DNA of 64,000 nucleotides from Methyloversatilis universalis (GTDB lineage: Bacteria; Pseudomonadota; Gammaproteobacteria; Methylococcales; Methylococcaceae): positions 1 through 64,000 of the forward strand of contig DYIL01000015.1 in assembly GCA_020723665.1 (NCBI GenBank). The letters run 5' to 3'. Positions 9,160 to 17,363 of this stretch are shown one piece after another. A model generated the notes under the pieces. The model was not told the origin of the DNA. It did no database searches and saw only the letters and a list, made by a program, of their open reading frames with translations. Position 1 is the stretch's first letter. Each line of letters starts with the position of its first letter. The translations under genes were made by a program, and so were the position numbers.

Positions 9160-10207
9160 AGTGATCGGTTGGGACATCGGGGGCGCCCATCTCAAGGCGG
9201 CCGCCTTGAACGGTGCGGGCGAGATCGTCGCGGTCATCCAAGAGCCCTGTCCCTTGTGGCAGGGGATGGATCGCTTGCACGACGCGATGGGACGGATTCT
9301 GGACACCGTTTCGCCGCAATCCGGCTGCCGTCATGCGGTGACCATGACCGGCGAACTGGCGGATTTTTTCGAAAATCGGGAGCAAGGCGTTCTCGCCTTG
9401 GTCGAAACGATGATTCAGCGCTGTCCTAAGAACACCGTAGGTATCTTCGCAGGATATGACGGATTTCTTGATGCCAAGACGATCACTCCGGAAAGCATTC
9501 CCAAGATCGCCTCGGCAAATTGGCTGGCGAGCGCGCTGTGGGTGGCGGAAAATCTGCGCGAAGCCGTGTTCATGGATATCGGGAGCACGACGACGGATAT
9601 CGCGCTGATCTGCGGCCGCCGGGTAGAAAGTCGAGGCTATACCGATTATGAACGTATGCGCTACGGTGAACTGCTTTATTCCGGGATAGTCCGCACGCCG
9701 GCAATGGCGCTCGCCGATCGGGCGCCTTTCGAAGGCGAGTGGATCGGTCTCATGGCCGAGCACTTCGCGACCGCGGCCGACGTCTACCGGTTGTGCGGCG
9801 AGTTGCCCGAGCATGCCGACCAGATGCCGGCGGCCGACGGCGGCGAAAAAACCGTCACGGGAAGCGCCAGGCGTCTCGCTCGCCTGTTCGGGCGGGACCT
9901 GGAGTCGGCATCGATGAAGCAATGGCGGCAGGCGGCCCGGTTCTTTCGCGAGCGGCAACTCGCAAAGCTTCGCTCGGCTCTGGACCGCCAGCTTTCGCGC
10001 GGTTTAATAGGCGACGACGCGCCTTTGATCGGTGCTGGCGTGGGGCGGTTTCTGGTGCGAGAATTGGCGGCGCGATCGGGTTTTTCTTATAGAGATTTCA
10101 GCGAACTGTTGCCAATGTTGACGTCGCAAAACGATTTTCACGCTGCGGATTGCGCCCCGGCTGCAACCGTAGCTTGCCTGGCGATGCGGGAGGTGGGGCC
10201 GACATGA
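9149..10207 (+). CDS. H4MPT-linked C1 transfer protein, MfnF-like (hydantoinase/oxoprolinase fold)
   Basis: This 352-residue protein belongs to the ASKHA-type group annotated as H4MPT-linked C1 transfer pathway protein. The archaeal member MfnF couples aminomethylfuran pyrophosphate with the tyramine-glutamate part of methanofuran. Visible signatures are the N-terminal phosphate-binding IGWDIGGAHLKAA, VTMTGELADFFENR near residue 65 and VFMDIGSTTTDIALI near residue 145. The methanofuran role is a family-based inference, supported by MfnD- and MfnE-like neighbours. The following pabB start overlaps its stop by four bases (ATGA). Confidence 0.82.
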   Translation: MTVEVIGWDIGGAHLKAAALNGAGEIVAVIQEPCPLWQGMDRLHDAMGRILDTVSPQSGCRHAVTMTGELADFFENREQGVLALVETMIQRCPKNTVGIFAGYDGFLDAKTITPESIPKIASANWLASALWVAENLREAVFMDIGSTTTDIALICGRRVESRGYTDYERMRYGELLYSGIVRTPAMALADRAPFEGEWIGLMAEHFATAADVYRLCGELPEHADQMPAADGGEKTVTGSARRLARLFGRDLESASMKQWRQAARFFRERQLAKLRSALDRQLSRGLIGDDAPLIGAGVGRFLVRELAARSGFSYRDFSELLPMLTSQNDFHAADCAPAATVACLAMREVGPT

Positions 10208-11610
10208 CGCCTAGAATCGAAGAGCTGCCTTATTTCGAGGACAGCGCCGCTCTGTTTCTGCCTTGGGCGGAGAGGCGCTGGGCGGTTTTTCTGGACAGCG
10301 GATTTCCGCATTGCCGGCAAGGGCGCTACGACATCATTGCGGCCGATCCGATTACCACGCTCGTCACGCGCGGGCCGCTCACCGAGATTCGATCGCAGGG
10401 CGCTATCACCCTGTCGCCGGAGGACCCGTTTACCCTGGTCAAGCAATTCCTCGGCGAGAAGACTCCGCAAATCCCGGGGCTGCCGTTTTGCGGCGGCGCC
10501 ATCGGATACTTCGGCTACGACTTGGCGCGAAGGCTGGAGAAGCTGCCCGAGCGGGCTCTGGATGCGGAGAACATCCCGGAAATGGTCGTCGGCATCTACG
10601 ACTGGGCGGTCGTGGTGGATCACTGGGCGCGTCGCACCTGGCTGGTCGCGCAAGGGCGCGATCCCGCCCTCGCAGTGCGCTGGCCCCACCTGGTTCAGAC
10701 CTTCAGCCAAATCCAGACCATAGGTTGGCAGCTGGCCGATTTCTATCTCTTCAGCGACGTCGTGTCGAATATGAGCCGCGCCTATTATGCAAAGGCTTTC
10801 CGACGCATTCAGCATTACATTCGCGAGGGCGACTGCTATCAGGTCAATCTGGCCCAGCGCTTTTCGGCCTATTGCACCGGCAATCCTTGGGCGGCTTACC
10901 AGCTTTTGCGGCCGTACAATCCCGCTCCGTTCAGCGCCTATCTCAACCTTCCGCAGGTTCAGGTACTGAGTTCCTCGCCGGAGCGCTTTCTCAAAGTGAC
11001 CAATGGCATCGTGGAAACCAAGCCGATCAAGGGTACCCGTCCTCGCTCGAAGGACCCTTCGACAGACGCCGCCAAGGCGCAGGAACTTCGCGATAGCATT
11101 AAGGACCGGGCCGAAAACCTGATGATCGTGGACCTGTTGCGCAACGATATCGGCAAGAACTGTGAGCCGGGCTCGGTTCACGTGCCTGGTTTGTTCGAGA
11201 TCGAAAGCTATGCCACCGTGCATCATTTGGTGAGCACCGTCCGCGGTCGATTGTCCGAAGGACATAGCGCCGTGGATCTCTTGCGCGGCTGTTTTCCCGG
11301 TGGGTCCATCACCGGAGCGCCGAAGATTCGCTCCATGGAAATCATCGAAGAGCTCGAACCGCATCGCCGAGGCGTCTACTGCGGCTCGATCGGCTATGTC
11401 GGCTTCGACGGCAACATGGACAGCAATATCGCCATCCGTACCTTGGTGCACTCGGAGGGCACGATCCGCTTTTGGGCCGGCGGCGGCATCGTGGCCGATT
11501 CGATCCTCGACCAGGAGTACCAGGAATGCTACGACAAGGCTTCGGCCCTCTTGCATCTGCTCGAGCAATTTCAAGTCCAGAGAATCGGTGCCGATCACGT
11601 GGGTCGTTAA
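10204..11610 (+). CDS. pabB: Aminodeoxychorismate synthase component I
   Basis: PabB aminates chorismate to 4-amino-4-deoxychorismate, the precursor of 4-aminobenzoate for folate and H4MPT. The 468-residue protein has the anthranilate synthase component I N-terminal domain (FCGGAIGYFGYDLAR near residue 100) and the chorismate-binding domain with QVNLAQRFSA, SSSPERFLKV, PIKGTRPR, VDLLRNDIGKNCEPGSV and GGSITGAPKIRSMEII. The last motif is shared across the family, so TrpE cannot be excluded from motifs alone, but the C1-cofactor setting favours PabB. The ATG at 10204 overlaps the previous stop. No amidotransferase (pabA) or lyase (pabC) gene is nearby. Confidence 0.88.
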   Translation: MTPRIEELPYFEDSAALFLPWAERRWAVFLDSGFPHCRQGRYDIIAADPITTLVTRGPLTEIRSQGAITLSPEDPFTLVKQFLGEKTPQIPGLPFCGGAIGYFGYDLARRLEKLPERALDAENIPEMVVGIYDWAVVVDHWARRTWLVAQGRDPALAVRWPHLVQTFSQIQTIGWQLADFYLFSDVVSNMSRAYYAKAFRRIQHYIREGDCYQVNLAQRFSAYCTGNPWAAYQLLRPYNPAPFSAYLNLPQVQVLSSSPERFLKVTNGIVETKPIKGTRPRSKDPSTDAAKAQELRDSIKDRAENLMIVDLLRNDIGKNCEPGSVHVPGLFEIESYATVHHLVSTVRGRLSEGHSAVDLLRGCFPGGSITGAPKIRSMEIIEELEPHRRGVYCGSIGYVGFDGNMDSNIAIRTLVHSEGTIRFWAGGGIVADSILDQEYQECYDKASALLHLLEQFQVQRIGADHVGR

Positions 11611-12208
11611 GCTGGGCGGCAGCCTGGCAGGCTCGGATACGCTCCCGTTTTGGCTGGAAGCCCTGGCCGATGCGAACGTCGTCATCGTGCCGGGCGGCGG
11701 TCCTTTCGCCGATCAGGTTCGCTCGGCGCAGCGGCGCTGGTCGTTCGGCGACGAGACGGCTCACGCCATGGCGCTCCTGGCGATGGGACAATACGGTTTG
11801 ATGTTGAGCGGATTGTGCCCGAAACTCGGCACCGCGTATGACATTCGGGAACTTCGGGCTGCGGCGGAATCCGGCCGATCGACGGTGTGGCTGCCCGATT
11901 TGTCGTTGATCGACGAACCAGGCATTCCGGCATCGTGGGAGGTCACCTCGGACAGTCTTGCCGCTTGGCTGGCCGGACGTTTGAGCGCCGCGAATCTGCT
12001 CCTGGTCAAGTCGGCGGCGATACCCTCGGGTGCCGCTTCCTATGGCGAACTTCTCGCACAAGGCATGGTCGACGACGCTTTCGAATACTTTTCCGCAGGC
12101 GCCGCGTTCGTAGCCTGGCTCGGTCATCGGCAAGACCACCCACGCGCCTCGGAAGGTTTGAGAGAGCCCGCACGGGTGTTTACACGGGTGGATCGCTTCA
12201 CAGGATAA
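11588..12208 (+). CDS. Amino acid kinase family protein, MfnE-like
   Basis: This small 206-residue amino-acid-kinase-fold protein resembles MfnE, which phosphorylates aminomethyl-furanmethanol phosphate to the pyrophosphate used by MfnF. It opens with the phosphate-binding WVVKLGGSLAGS, followed by NVVIVPGGGPFADQVR near residue 32 and LLLVKSAAIPSG near residue 138. The GTG start at 11588 lies inside the last 23 bases of pabB, pointing to coupled translation. It closes the methanofuran gene set. A 123-base gap without recognisable signals follows before moaD. Confidence 0.8.
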   Translation: MPITWVVKLGGSLAGSDTLPFWLEALADANVVIVPGGGPFADQVRSAQRRWSFGDETAHAMALLAMGQYGLMLSGLCPKLGTAYDIRELRAAAESGRSTVWLPDLSLIDEPGIPASWEVTSDSLAAWLAGRLSAANLLLVKSAAIPSGAASYGELLAQGMVDDAFEYFSAGAAFVAWLGHRQDHPRASEGLREPARVFTRVDRFTG

Positions 12209-12331
12209 TAAGGTTTCGCTTTTGATCGAAATAAGGCAAATGCCCCTTGGAAAGCGTACGTTCCAGGAAATTCGGAGAACGGGGGGCGGCAATGTTTGGA
12301 TGTTTTATGGTGAAGACAGAGATTGACTCGC

Positions 12332-12565
12332 ATGTCGATTAGAGTGCGCTATTTCGGAAGCCTGCGGGAAAAAATGGGCCGCGTGGACGACATTCTCGCC
12401 GCCGAAGACATCGATACGGTCAGCGACGTGTGGAAAGCGGTGAGCGAGGGCGAATACCTGCCGGATCGCATCCTCTGCGCGGTGAATATGGACTATGCCG
12501 ATCCGGACGCGCCGGTCAAGGACGGCGATGAGGTTGCGTTTTTCCCGCCGGTCACCGGGGGCTGA
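12332..12565 (+). CDS. moaD: Molybdopterin synthase sulfur carrier subunit
   Basis: MoaD carries the thiocarboxylate sulfur for molybdopterin synthase. The 77-residue ubiquitin-like protein starts MSIRVRYFGSLREKMG and ends PVTGG, with the C-terminal Gly-Gly needed for activation by MoeB. The ATG at 12332 is preferred over a TTG three codons upstream. moaE starts one base after its stop, so the two synthase subunits are co-translated. Confidence 0.92.
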   Translation: MSIRVRYFGSLREKMGRVDDILAAEDIDTVSDVWKAVSEGEYLPDRILCAVNMDYADPDAPVKDGDEVAFFPPVTGG

Positions 12566-12566
12566 C

Positions 12567-13007
12567 GTGCTGATCGAGCTTCGCCCCGCCGGATTCGACC
12601 CCTACGCGGAATTACAGCGCTATCAAACGGAAACACTGGGCCATGCCGGAAAATACGGCGCCACCTGCTCGTTCGTCGGCACCATGCGCGACTTCAACGA
12701 GAACGAGACGGTCCGACGCATGTTTCTCGATCATTATCCCGGCATGACCGAGCGCCAGCTCGAGCGGATCGCCGAGGAAGCCAAGACCCGCTGGCGTTTT
12801 TTGGATGCGCTCGTCATTCATCGAGTCGGCGAAATTCTCCCCGATCAGCCCATCGTGCTGGTCGCGGTGTGGTCCTCGCATCGCGGCGCGGCCTTCGATG
12901 CCTGCCGCTACATCATGGAAGAGCTGAAAAGCCGCGCGCCGTTTTGGAAAAAAGAAACTTTGGCGCTGGGCGAACGCTGGGTGGAAAAGAATACCGGCGG
13001 GTATTGA
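12567..13007 (+). CDS. moaE: Molybdopterin synthase catalytic subunit
   Basis: MoaE converts cyclic pyranopterin monophosphate to molybdopterin using sulfur from MoaD. The 146-residue protein shows GATCSFVGTMRDFNEN near residue 31, LFLDHYPGM-type sequence (here MFLDHYPGMTE), VIHRVGEILPDQPIVLVAVWS and SRAPFWKKE, which carries the active-site lysines. The start is GTG at 12567. Molybdenum cofactor would serve enzymes such as formate dehydrogenase in this organism. No other moa or moe genes lie nearby. Confidence 0.93.
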   Translation: MLIELRPAGFDPYAELQRYQTETLGHAGKYGATCSFVGTMRDFNENETVRRMFLDHYPGMTERQLERIAEEAKTRWRFLDALVIHRVGEILPDQPIVLVAVWSSHRGAAFDACRYIMEELKSRAPFWKKETLALGERWVEKNTGGY

Positions 13008-13054
13008 GGGTCCGCCGGGACGCCCTGTGTTCGCCGGCGGGAATGCGATAGGCA

Positions 13055-13124
13055 AGGCCGGAATAAGCCCTTCGACTTTGCTCAGGACAGGCTCCGCGTT
13101 TCGGGAAATGCGCTTATCCCGGCG
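13055..13124. repeat. Dispersed palindromic repeat (GGCCGGAATAAGC core)
   Basis: A GGCCGGAATAAGC arm is followed by CCCTTCGACTTTGCTCAGGA and then an imperfect inverted arm (GCGCTTATCCCGGC). The same modules recur at 24.1, 25.5 and 34.8 kb. It sits between moaE and the CAP-domain gene. Confidence 0.7.
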
Positions 13125-13152
13125 TCGAACTGGCAATACCCCAATCGCCGAT

Positions 13153-13677
13153 ATGACACGATTCGTTCTCAGTCTGGTTCTAAGCGCAGGGCTGGTTTTC
13201 CCCGCGTACGCGCGCGAAGCCACAAGTGTCGAATGCCCGTCCGCCGATACCATCAGGCGCGAATTTCTGGATGAACTGCGAGCCGTGCGCACGCACGCGA
13301 GATACTGCGGCCGGAAACCATTTCGACCGGCCAAACCGCTGCGATGGAATGAAAAGCTGTTCATAGCGGCGAAAAAACATGCCGAAGAGATGAGCCTAAG
13401 AGACCGCCTCTCCCACTGGGGCCTAGACGGGCGGAAAGCAGGGGACCGAATCGCCCGAATCGGCTATGACTGGGAGGTTTACGGCGAAAACATCGCCCAG
13501 GGACAACGTACCATCGGCGAAGCCATGCGCAGCTGGTTGGACAGCCCCGAACACTGTTCCGCCATCATGGAGCCCGATTTCGAGGACGTCGGTGTCGCCT
13601 GTGCGAGCAGCGGTGGCGGAGGCTCGCCTTACTGGGCGATGGTCTTGGCCGCTCCGCCGATACATGCCAGGCGATAG
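13153..13677 (+). CDS. Secreted CAP (SCP/PR1-like) domain protein
   Basis: This 174-residue protein has an N-terminal signal peptide (MTRFVLSLVLSAGLVFPAYA) and a CAP domain. The visible pieces are LRWNEKLFIAAKKHAEEM, LSHWGLDG, YGENIAQGQ, WLDSPEHCSAIMEPDFEDVG and a C-terminal PYWAMVLA. The spacing fits the short bacterial CAP family of periplasmic proteins whose substrates are mostly unknown. The ATG at 13153 gives a proper signal peptide; a further 42 open codons upstream run through the repeat and are not credible. Confidence is high for fold and low for function. Confidence 0.85.
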   Translation: MTRFVLSLVLSAGLVFPAYAREATSVECPSADTIRREFLDELRAVRTHARYCGRKPFRPAKPLRWNEKLFIAAKKHAEEMSLRDRLSHWGLDGRKAGDRIARIGYDWEVYGENIAQGQRTIGEAMRSWLDSPEHCSAIMEPDFEDVGVACASSGGGGSPYWAMVLAAPPIHARR

Positions 13678-13718
13678 GACGTGATGGTCCGCCGAGGATT
13701 TCCGACCTATCGTGCGGA

Positions 13719-14624
13719 TCAAATCTTCTGCGCCAAGAGGTCGATCTGATGAACGATCAAGCCGAGCTTTCCCGCTGCCAATCGTTCGAAGCGTTCCCGG
13801 TACCACCGGTCGAGCGAGTCCCCCGAGAATTGTCCGGACCTTTCGGCTTCGTCCCGGATCATGCTCAGTAGAGCGGTGAGGCAAGTGGCGTCGCGGTTGC
13901 GATAAGCGCAGCGCGACGGCGTGATGTTCCAGTCGGAGGTGCCGTAGGCGATCACTTCGAAACCGGTTTCGCCGAGGACGCTGTGCAGCCGTCTTCCTGT
14001 ACGGGCGCCACCGCTGCTTTCGTCCCATATCCGGCGTTGTTCCATGGAGGCGTCGTACACGTCGAGGATGCGGTTTTCCAGGACCTCGTCGACGTAGACC
14101 GGAAATAGCGCGGTTTCGCCGTCGTAATTGATGGTGCTGTAGAAGACTCCCTTCGGCCGCAGCCAGCACGCTATCCGCTCGGCCATGGTCCGCAGCGGCA
14201 GAAGATCCATCACCGCGTGGGCAATGACGGCGTCATGGGAGCCGGGAGCTTCATTCGGTTGGAAATGTCGCAGGTCGCTGCAGACGAACTCCACGACGAT
14301 CTCGCGCTGCCCTTGCCGGGCGCGGATGCCGGTCGGCCTCTCGGCGACATCCGAGCCTTTCTGCCGTAATAGGTCGGCCGTTCCGGCTCGGGCAATGTCC
14401 AACAGCGCGTCGTCCCGATCCACGGCGGTGATGTGCAGATGGGCGTCCGTCGGCAGACTCAGCAGGCGCTGTACGGAGGCGCCGGTGCCGGTGCCGAGGT
14501 CGAGGCAGGTCAAGCGTGGCTTGCCGGATACCCAGCGAGCGAACTCGGTCCGGACCTCGCGGTTCAGACTGCGCTCGTCGAGCGCGAATTTGGCTTCGAG
14601 ATAGTCGTGGAAGGGAATGTCCAC
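13719..14624 (-). CDS. SAM-dependent class I methyltransferase
   Basis: This protein of about 301 residues has a class I methyltransferase core: motif I LTCLDLGTGTGASVQRLL, then HITAVDRDDALLDIA, and VIAHAVMDLLPL. The family is not one I can name, and the methyl acceptor is unknown. It is the last gene of a four-gene operon with a PTPS-III-like protein, an MDR dehydrogenase and a GTP cyclohydrolase II/RibD reductase fusion, so the acceptor may be a pteridine, a pyrimidine or a later conjugate. The start is GTG at 14624, nine bases after the upstream stop; a TTG at 14660 would overlap that gene. Confidence 0.75.
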   Translation of the reverse strand: MDIPFHDYLEAKFALDERSLNREVRTEFARWVSGKPRLTCLDLGTGTGASVQRLLSLPTDAHLHITAVDRDDALLDIARAGTADLLRQKGSDVAERPTGIRARQGQREIVVEFVCSDLRHFQPNEAPGSHDAVIAHAVMDLLPLRTMAERIACWLRPKGVFYSTINYDGETALFPVYVDEVLENRILDVYDASMEQRRIWDESSGGARTGRRLHSVLGETGFEVIAYGTSDWNITPSRCAYRNRDATCLTALLSMIRDEAERSGQFSGDSLDRWYRERFERLAAGKLGLIVHQIDLLAQKI

Positions 14625-14632
14625 CGCGGCCG

Positions 14633-15007
14633 TTAGAGCGGCCCGCCGAAGGCCGCCCAATCCCGCTCGCTTTCCCAGAGCTTGACTGTCATCTTGACGC
14701 CGTGCAGGGCTACCCGGTCCCTGAGTTGCTCCCAGAACACGCGGGCGAAGCGTTCGAGGCTGGGATTGATGCCGCGAAAAGGCTCCAGGTCGTTGAGCAC
14801 GCGGTCCTTGAACTCCCCGATCAGCGCCATGGCGGCCTGCTCAAGATCCACGATGTCGATCAGATAGCCGTGTCGGTCGAGCTGCTCGCCCTCGATCAGT
14901 ATTTCCGCCTTGTAGTGGTGGCTGTGCTCGCGGTTTTCGTCGCCCCAGTCTCCGCCGATCAAAAAATGGCGGGCAATGAAATCGCGGGTGATCGCAAGCT
15001 GGTACAT
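14633..15007 (-). CDS. 6-pyruvoyltetrahydropterin synthase-like protein with a PTPS-III-type ExxxHxH motif
   Basis: This 124-residue T-fold protein resembles PTPS/QueD. Putative zinc ligands are H14, H28 and H30. At the position of the catalytic cysteine of PTPS and QueD (C-x3-HGH) it has glutamate 24, giving E-x3-HSHH. A glutamate there is the signature of PTPS-III, which in some bacteria and protists replaces FolB by forming 6-hydroxymethyldihydropterin. The length matches bacterial members. It sits 17 bases from the MDR dehydrogenase gene and nine from the methyltransferase gene. The substrate is inferred to be a dihydroneopterin-like product derived from GTP. Confidence 0.82.
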   Translation of the reverse strand: MYQLAITRDFIARHFLIGGDWGDENREHSHHYKAEILIEGEQLDRHGYLIDIVDLEQAAMALIGEFKDRVLNDLEPFRGINPSLERFARVFWEQLRDRVALHGVKMTVKLWESERDWAAFGGPL

Positions 15008-15024
15008 GGCTGTTCCTCGGATCG

Positions 15025-16050
15025 TCAGGTGTACTCGAAGACAGGCTGCAACACGCCCGCCCGTTTGCTATCGATCAGCTCGAAGGCGTCCTGGCAGGCG
15101 CTGGGCGCGAAGTGGTGGGTGATCAGTCTTTCCGCGCGGATTTCGGCAAGCCACTCCCAGGCGAGGTCGAGCCGGCGTTTCTTGCTCCACCGCCCGGCGA
15201 GACGCGGATCGATCGTGCTGACCTGGCTGGAAATCAACCGGATCCGCTGCCGGTGAAAATGGCTACCGAGATCCATCGGCGTCTCGCTCTGGCCATACCA
15301 TGAGCCGATGACGACGCGGCCGGCGAAGCCGGTCAGTTCGATCGCCTGGTTCAGGGCGGCGAGATTTCCCGAAACTTCGATGGCGGCATCCAGCCCGTCC
15401 GCTCCTTCGTAGAACAGGCAGTCCTTGAGAGCCGCGAACTCGCGCTTGACCTCGGGGTTGATGGATAAGGCGGCGCCGAGTTCGACCGACTTCTGCCGGC
15501 GCATGGCTACGGGATCGGCCGTGATCAGTTCCTCGAGCGGAAACCGGGCGAGAACGGCCGTGATGAGCAGCCCGACGATGCCTTGCCCGAAAACCATGAT
15601 CCGCTCACCCGGCAGAGGTGCCGTGTCGAAAACCAGATTCAGTGCCGATTCCATATTGGCGAGAAACAGGGCTCGTTCCGCCGGAACGTCCTCCGGAAGG
15701 ACCAGGCAATCCTTTTTATCGACCACGGCGTAGTTTTGATGGGGGTGATAGGCGAAAACCCGACGGCCCAGCCATTCCCGGTCTTCGTCCGCTCCGACGG
15801 CGGCGACCTCACCGACCAAGGCGTAACCGTATCGGAACGGATAGCTAAAACTGCCCTGAAGGCTGCCGATGGACGTGTCCTGAGGCAGATCCGAGGGCGC
15901 CTCGCCCCGGAAAATGAGCGACTCGGTGCCCGGACTGATGGCCGAGCACAAGGCTTTGATCAGCAATTCTCCGTTTCGCGGCGCGGGCAGATCGATTTCC
16001 TGCACCGTTACCGTTCTCGGGGCTACATGATAAATGGCTTTTACTCGCAT
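15025..16050 (-). CDS. Medium-chain (MDR) zinc-type dehydrogenase
   Basis: This 341-residue protein is an MDR-superfamily oxidoreductase. The N-terminal GroES-like domain contains ALCSAISPGTESLIFRGEAP and FRYGYALVGEVAAVG, and the Rossmann domain has MVFGQGIVGLLITAVLA. The subgroup resembles BchC-like and other oxidoreductases without a well-defined substrate. The ATG at 16050 overlaps the stop of the RibA/RibD fusion gene, so the two are translationally coupled. In this operon it may reduce or oxidise a carbonyl on a pteridine side chain, but that is inference. Confidence 0.82.
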   Translation of the reverse strand: MRVKAIYHVAPRTVTVQEIDLPAPRNGELLIKALCSAISPGTESLIFRGEAPSDLPQDTSIGSLQGSFSYPFRYGYALVGEVAAVGADEDREWLGRRVFAYHPHQNYAVVDKKDCLVLPEDVPAERALFLANMESALNLVFDTAPLPGERIMVFGQGIVGLLITAVLARFPLEELITADPVAMRRQKSVELGAALSINPEVKREFAALKDCLFYEGADGLDAAIEVSGNLAALNQAIELTGFAGRVVIGSWYGQSETPMDLGSHFHRQRIRLISSQVSTIDPRLAGRWSKKRRLDLAWEWLAEIRAERLITHHFAPSACQDAFELIDSKRAGVLQPVFEYT

Positions 16051-17363
16051 CAGAGGTAACCGACCGGACCGAAAGCGATGATATCGGAACCCAGAATATG
16101 GTACTGGCAGTCCGTGATGCTTAAGGGCGCTTGTTCGCCGGAACGGCAGAGATCGTCTATGGCTTTGAGTCCGCCTATGATTTTTGGAGTTATTGTAATC
16201 ACGCAGTAATTCACTAAATGATGTTTGAGAAAGGTGCCGATGATCTTTGATCCGCCTTCGACCATGAGGGTTCGAATGCCGAGTTCGCTTAGTTTCGCCA
16301 GTGTCTCTTTCAAGTCGACGCAGCCGTCCCCGCTTGCCCCCACCTCGAGAATTTTCGCGCCGGCCGCGAGCAGCGCCTCTCTTTTGGCCGGGTCCGATTC
16401 GCCGGTGGTCACGATGACGGGCGGTTTTTTCGACTGTCTCAGAACGCGGCAGTCCGGCGGTGTCCGCAGGGTGCTGTCGAGGATGACCGGCTGCGGGTCG
16501 TCGCCTTCGTAGTAACGGACGTTGAGCTGGGGATCATCGCTGAGAATCGTGTTGACGCCGACCAGCAGCGCGTCGTGGTGCGCCCTTAGGAAATGCGTGA
16601 GCGTCAGCGATTGCCTGGAGCTGAGGGCACAGGGAGCCTGGCTGTCGACGGCAATGCTGCCGTCTATGCTCTGGGCGTAGGTCAGAGTGACGAAGGGGCC
16701 GCCTTCGACCGATGCATGGGCCAGCGAGAGTTGGTCGATCAAGGGCTCGACAAAGGCCAGTTCGCGATGGAACGGCGTTCTTTCCCGGAACGTCAGCAAA
16801 TGAGCCAATTTCTCGGCCTTGGAGCGCAAGTATCCCGCGTTGTCGTCGTGATGACCGACTTCTATGGGTATGCGCGCTTCGACCTCGATGCCGTATTCGG
16901 TGAGTTCGTCGACCTTGCGGGGGTTGTTGGTGATGAGCCGGATCGATCGAACGCCCAGGTCCTTGAGCATCAGGGCGGCGACGCCGTAGTTCCGTTCATC
17001 CGGCTGATGACCTAGGCTGATGTTGGCCTCCACGGTGTCGAGGCCCCGGTCTTGAAGGTTGTAGGCTTCCAGTTTCTTGCGGAGGCCTATGCCGCGTCCT
17101 TCCTGGCGTAGATAAAGCAGAACGCCGCAGCGTGAACGTCCGAGGTACTGAAGCGTGTGTTTGAGCTGATCCCCGCAGTCGCAGCGCCGAGAGCCGAAGA
17201 CGTCGCCGGTCAGACATTCCGAGTGGACCCGAACGGGAACGCCGCGCTCACCGTTTACGTTCGATTTCACCAAAGCGAGGTGGTCCTTGCCATGCTCGGT
17301 GTAAAGATAAAGGGTGAATTCGCCGTAGCCGGTGGGAATTCGAGTCTTGACCAGGTTTTTCAC
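16050..17363 (-). CDS. GTP cyclohydrolase II fused to a RibD-type reductase domain
   Basis: The protein of about 437 residues has two parts. Residues 1-190 are GTP cyclohydrolase II, with the zinc cysteines in CLTGDVFGSRRCDCGDQL and YLRQEGRGIGLRKKLEAYN. Residues 210-437 are the RibD C-terminal (dihydrofolate-reductase-like) domain, with FVTLTYAQSIDGSIA and TLMVEGGSKIIGTFLK. The RibD deaminase domain is absent. Such a pair could open GTP to the diaminopyrimidine and reduce its ribosyl group, as in archaeal and fungal riboflavin synthesis. The operon partners suggest a different end product. The start is probably GTG at 17363; the frame stays open to 17471 without family similarity. Confidence 0.88.
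   Translation of the reverse strand: MKNLVKTRIPTGYGEFTLYLYTEHGKDHLALVKSNVNGERGVPVRVHSECLTGDVFGSRRCDCGDQLKHTLQYLGRSRCGVLLYLRQEGRGIGLRKKLEAYNLQDRGLDTVEANISLGHQPDERNYGVAALMLKDLGVRSIRLITNNPRKVDELTEYGIEVEARIPIEVGHHDDNAGYLRSKAEKLAHLLTFRERTPFHRELAFVEPLIDQLSLAHASVEGGPFVTLTYAQSIDGSIAVDSQAPCALSSRQSLTLTHFLRAHHDALLVGVNTILSDDPQLNVRYYEGDDPQPVILDSTLRTPPDCRVLRQSKKPPVIVTTGESDPAKREALLAAGAKILEVGASGDGCVDLKETLAKLSELGIRTLMVEGGSKIIGTFLKHHLVNYCVITITPKIIGGLKAIDDLCRSGEQAPLSITDCQYHILGSDIIAFGPVGYL

Noticed and set aside
8590-9958. Long minus-strand open frames opposite the MfnD- and MfnF-like genes
   Set aside because: They overlap each other and two well-supported genes and show no domain.
10138-11685. 515-codon open frame on the minus strand opposite pabB
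   Set aside because: It is antisense to a gene with clear family motifs, has no recognisable domain and arises from codon bias in GC-rich DNA.
11342-12292. 316-codon open frame on the minus strand opposite pabB and the MfnE-like gene
   Set aside because: Antisense to two recognised genes and without a domain.
14633-15007. Assignment of the PTPS-like gene as queD of queuosine synthesis
   Set aside because: It lacks the catalytic cysteine and no queC, queE or queF lies nearby.
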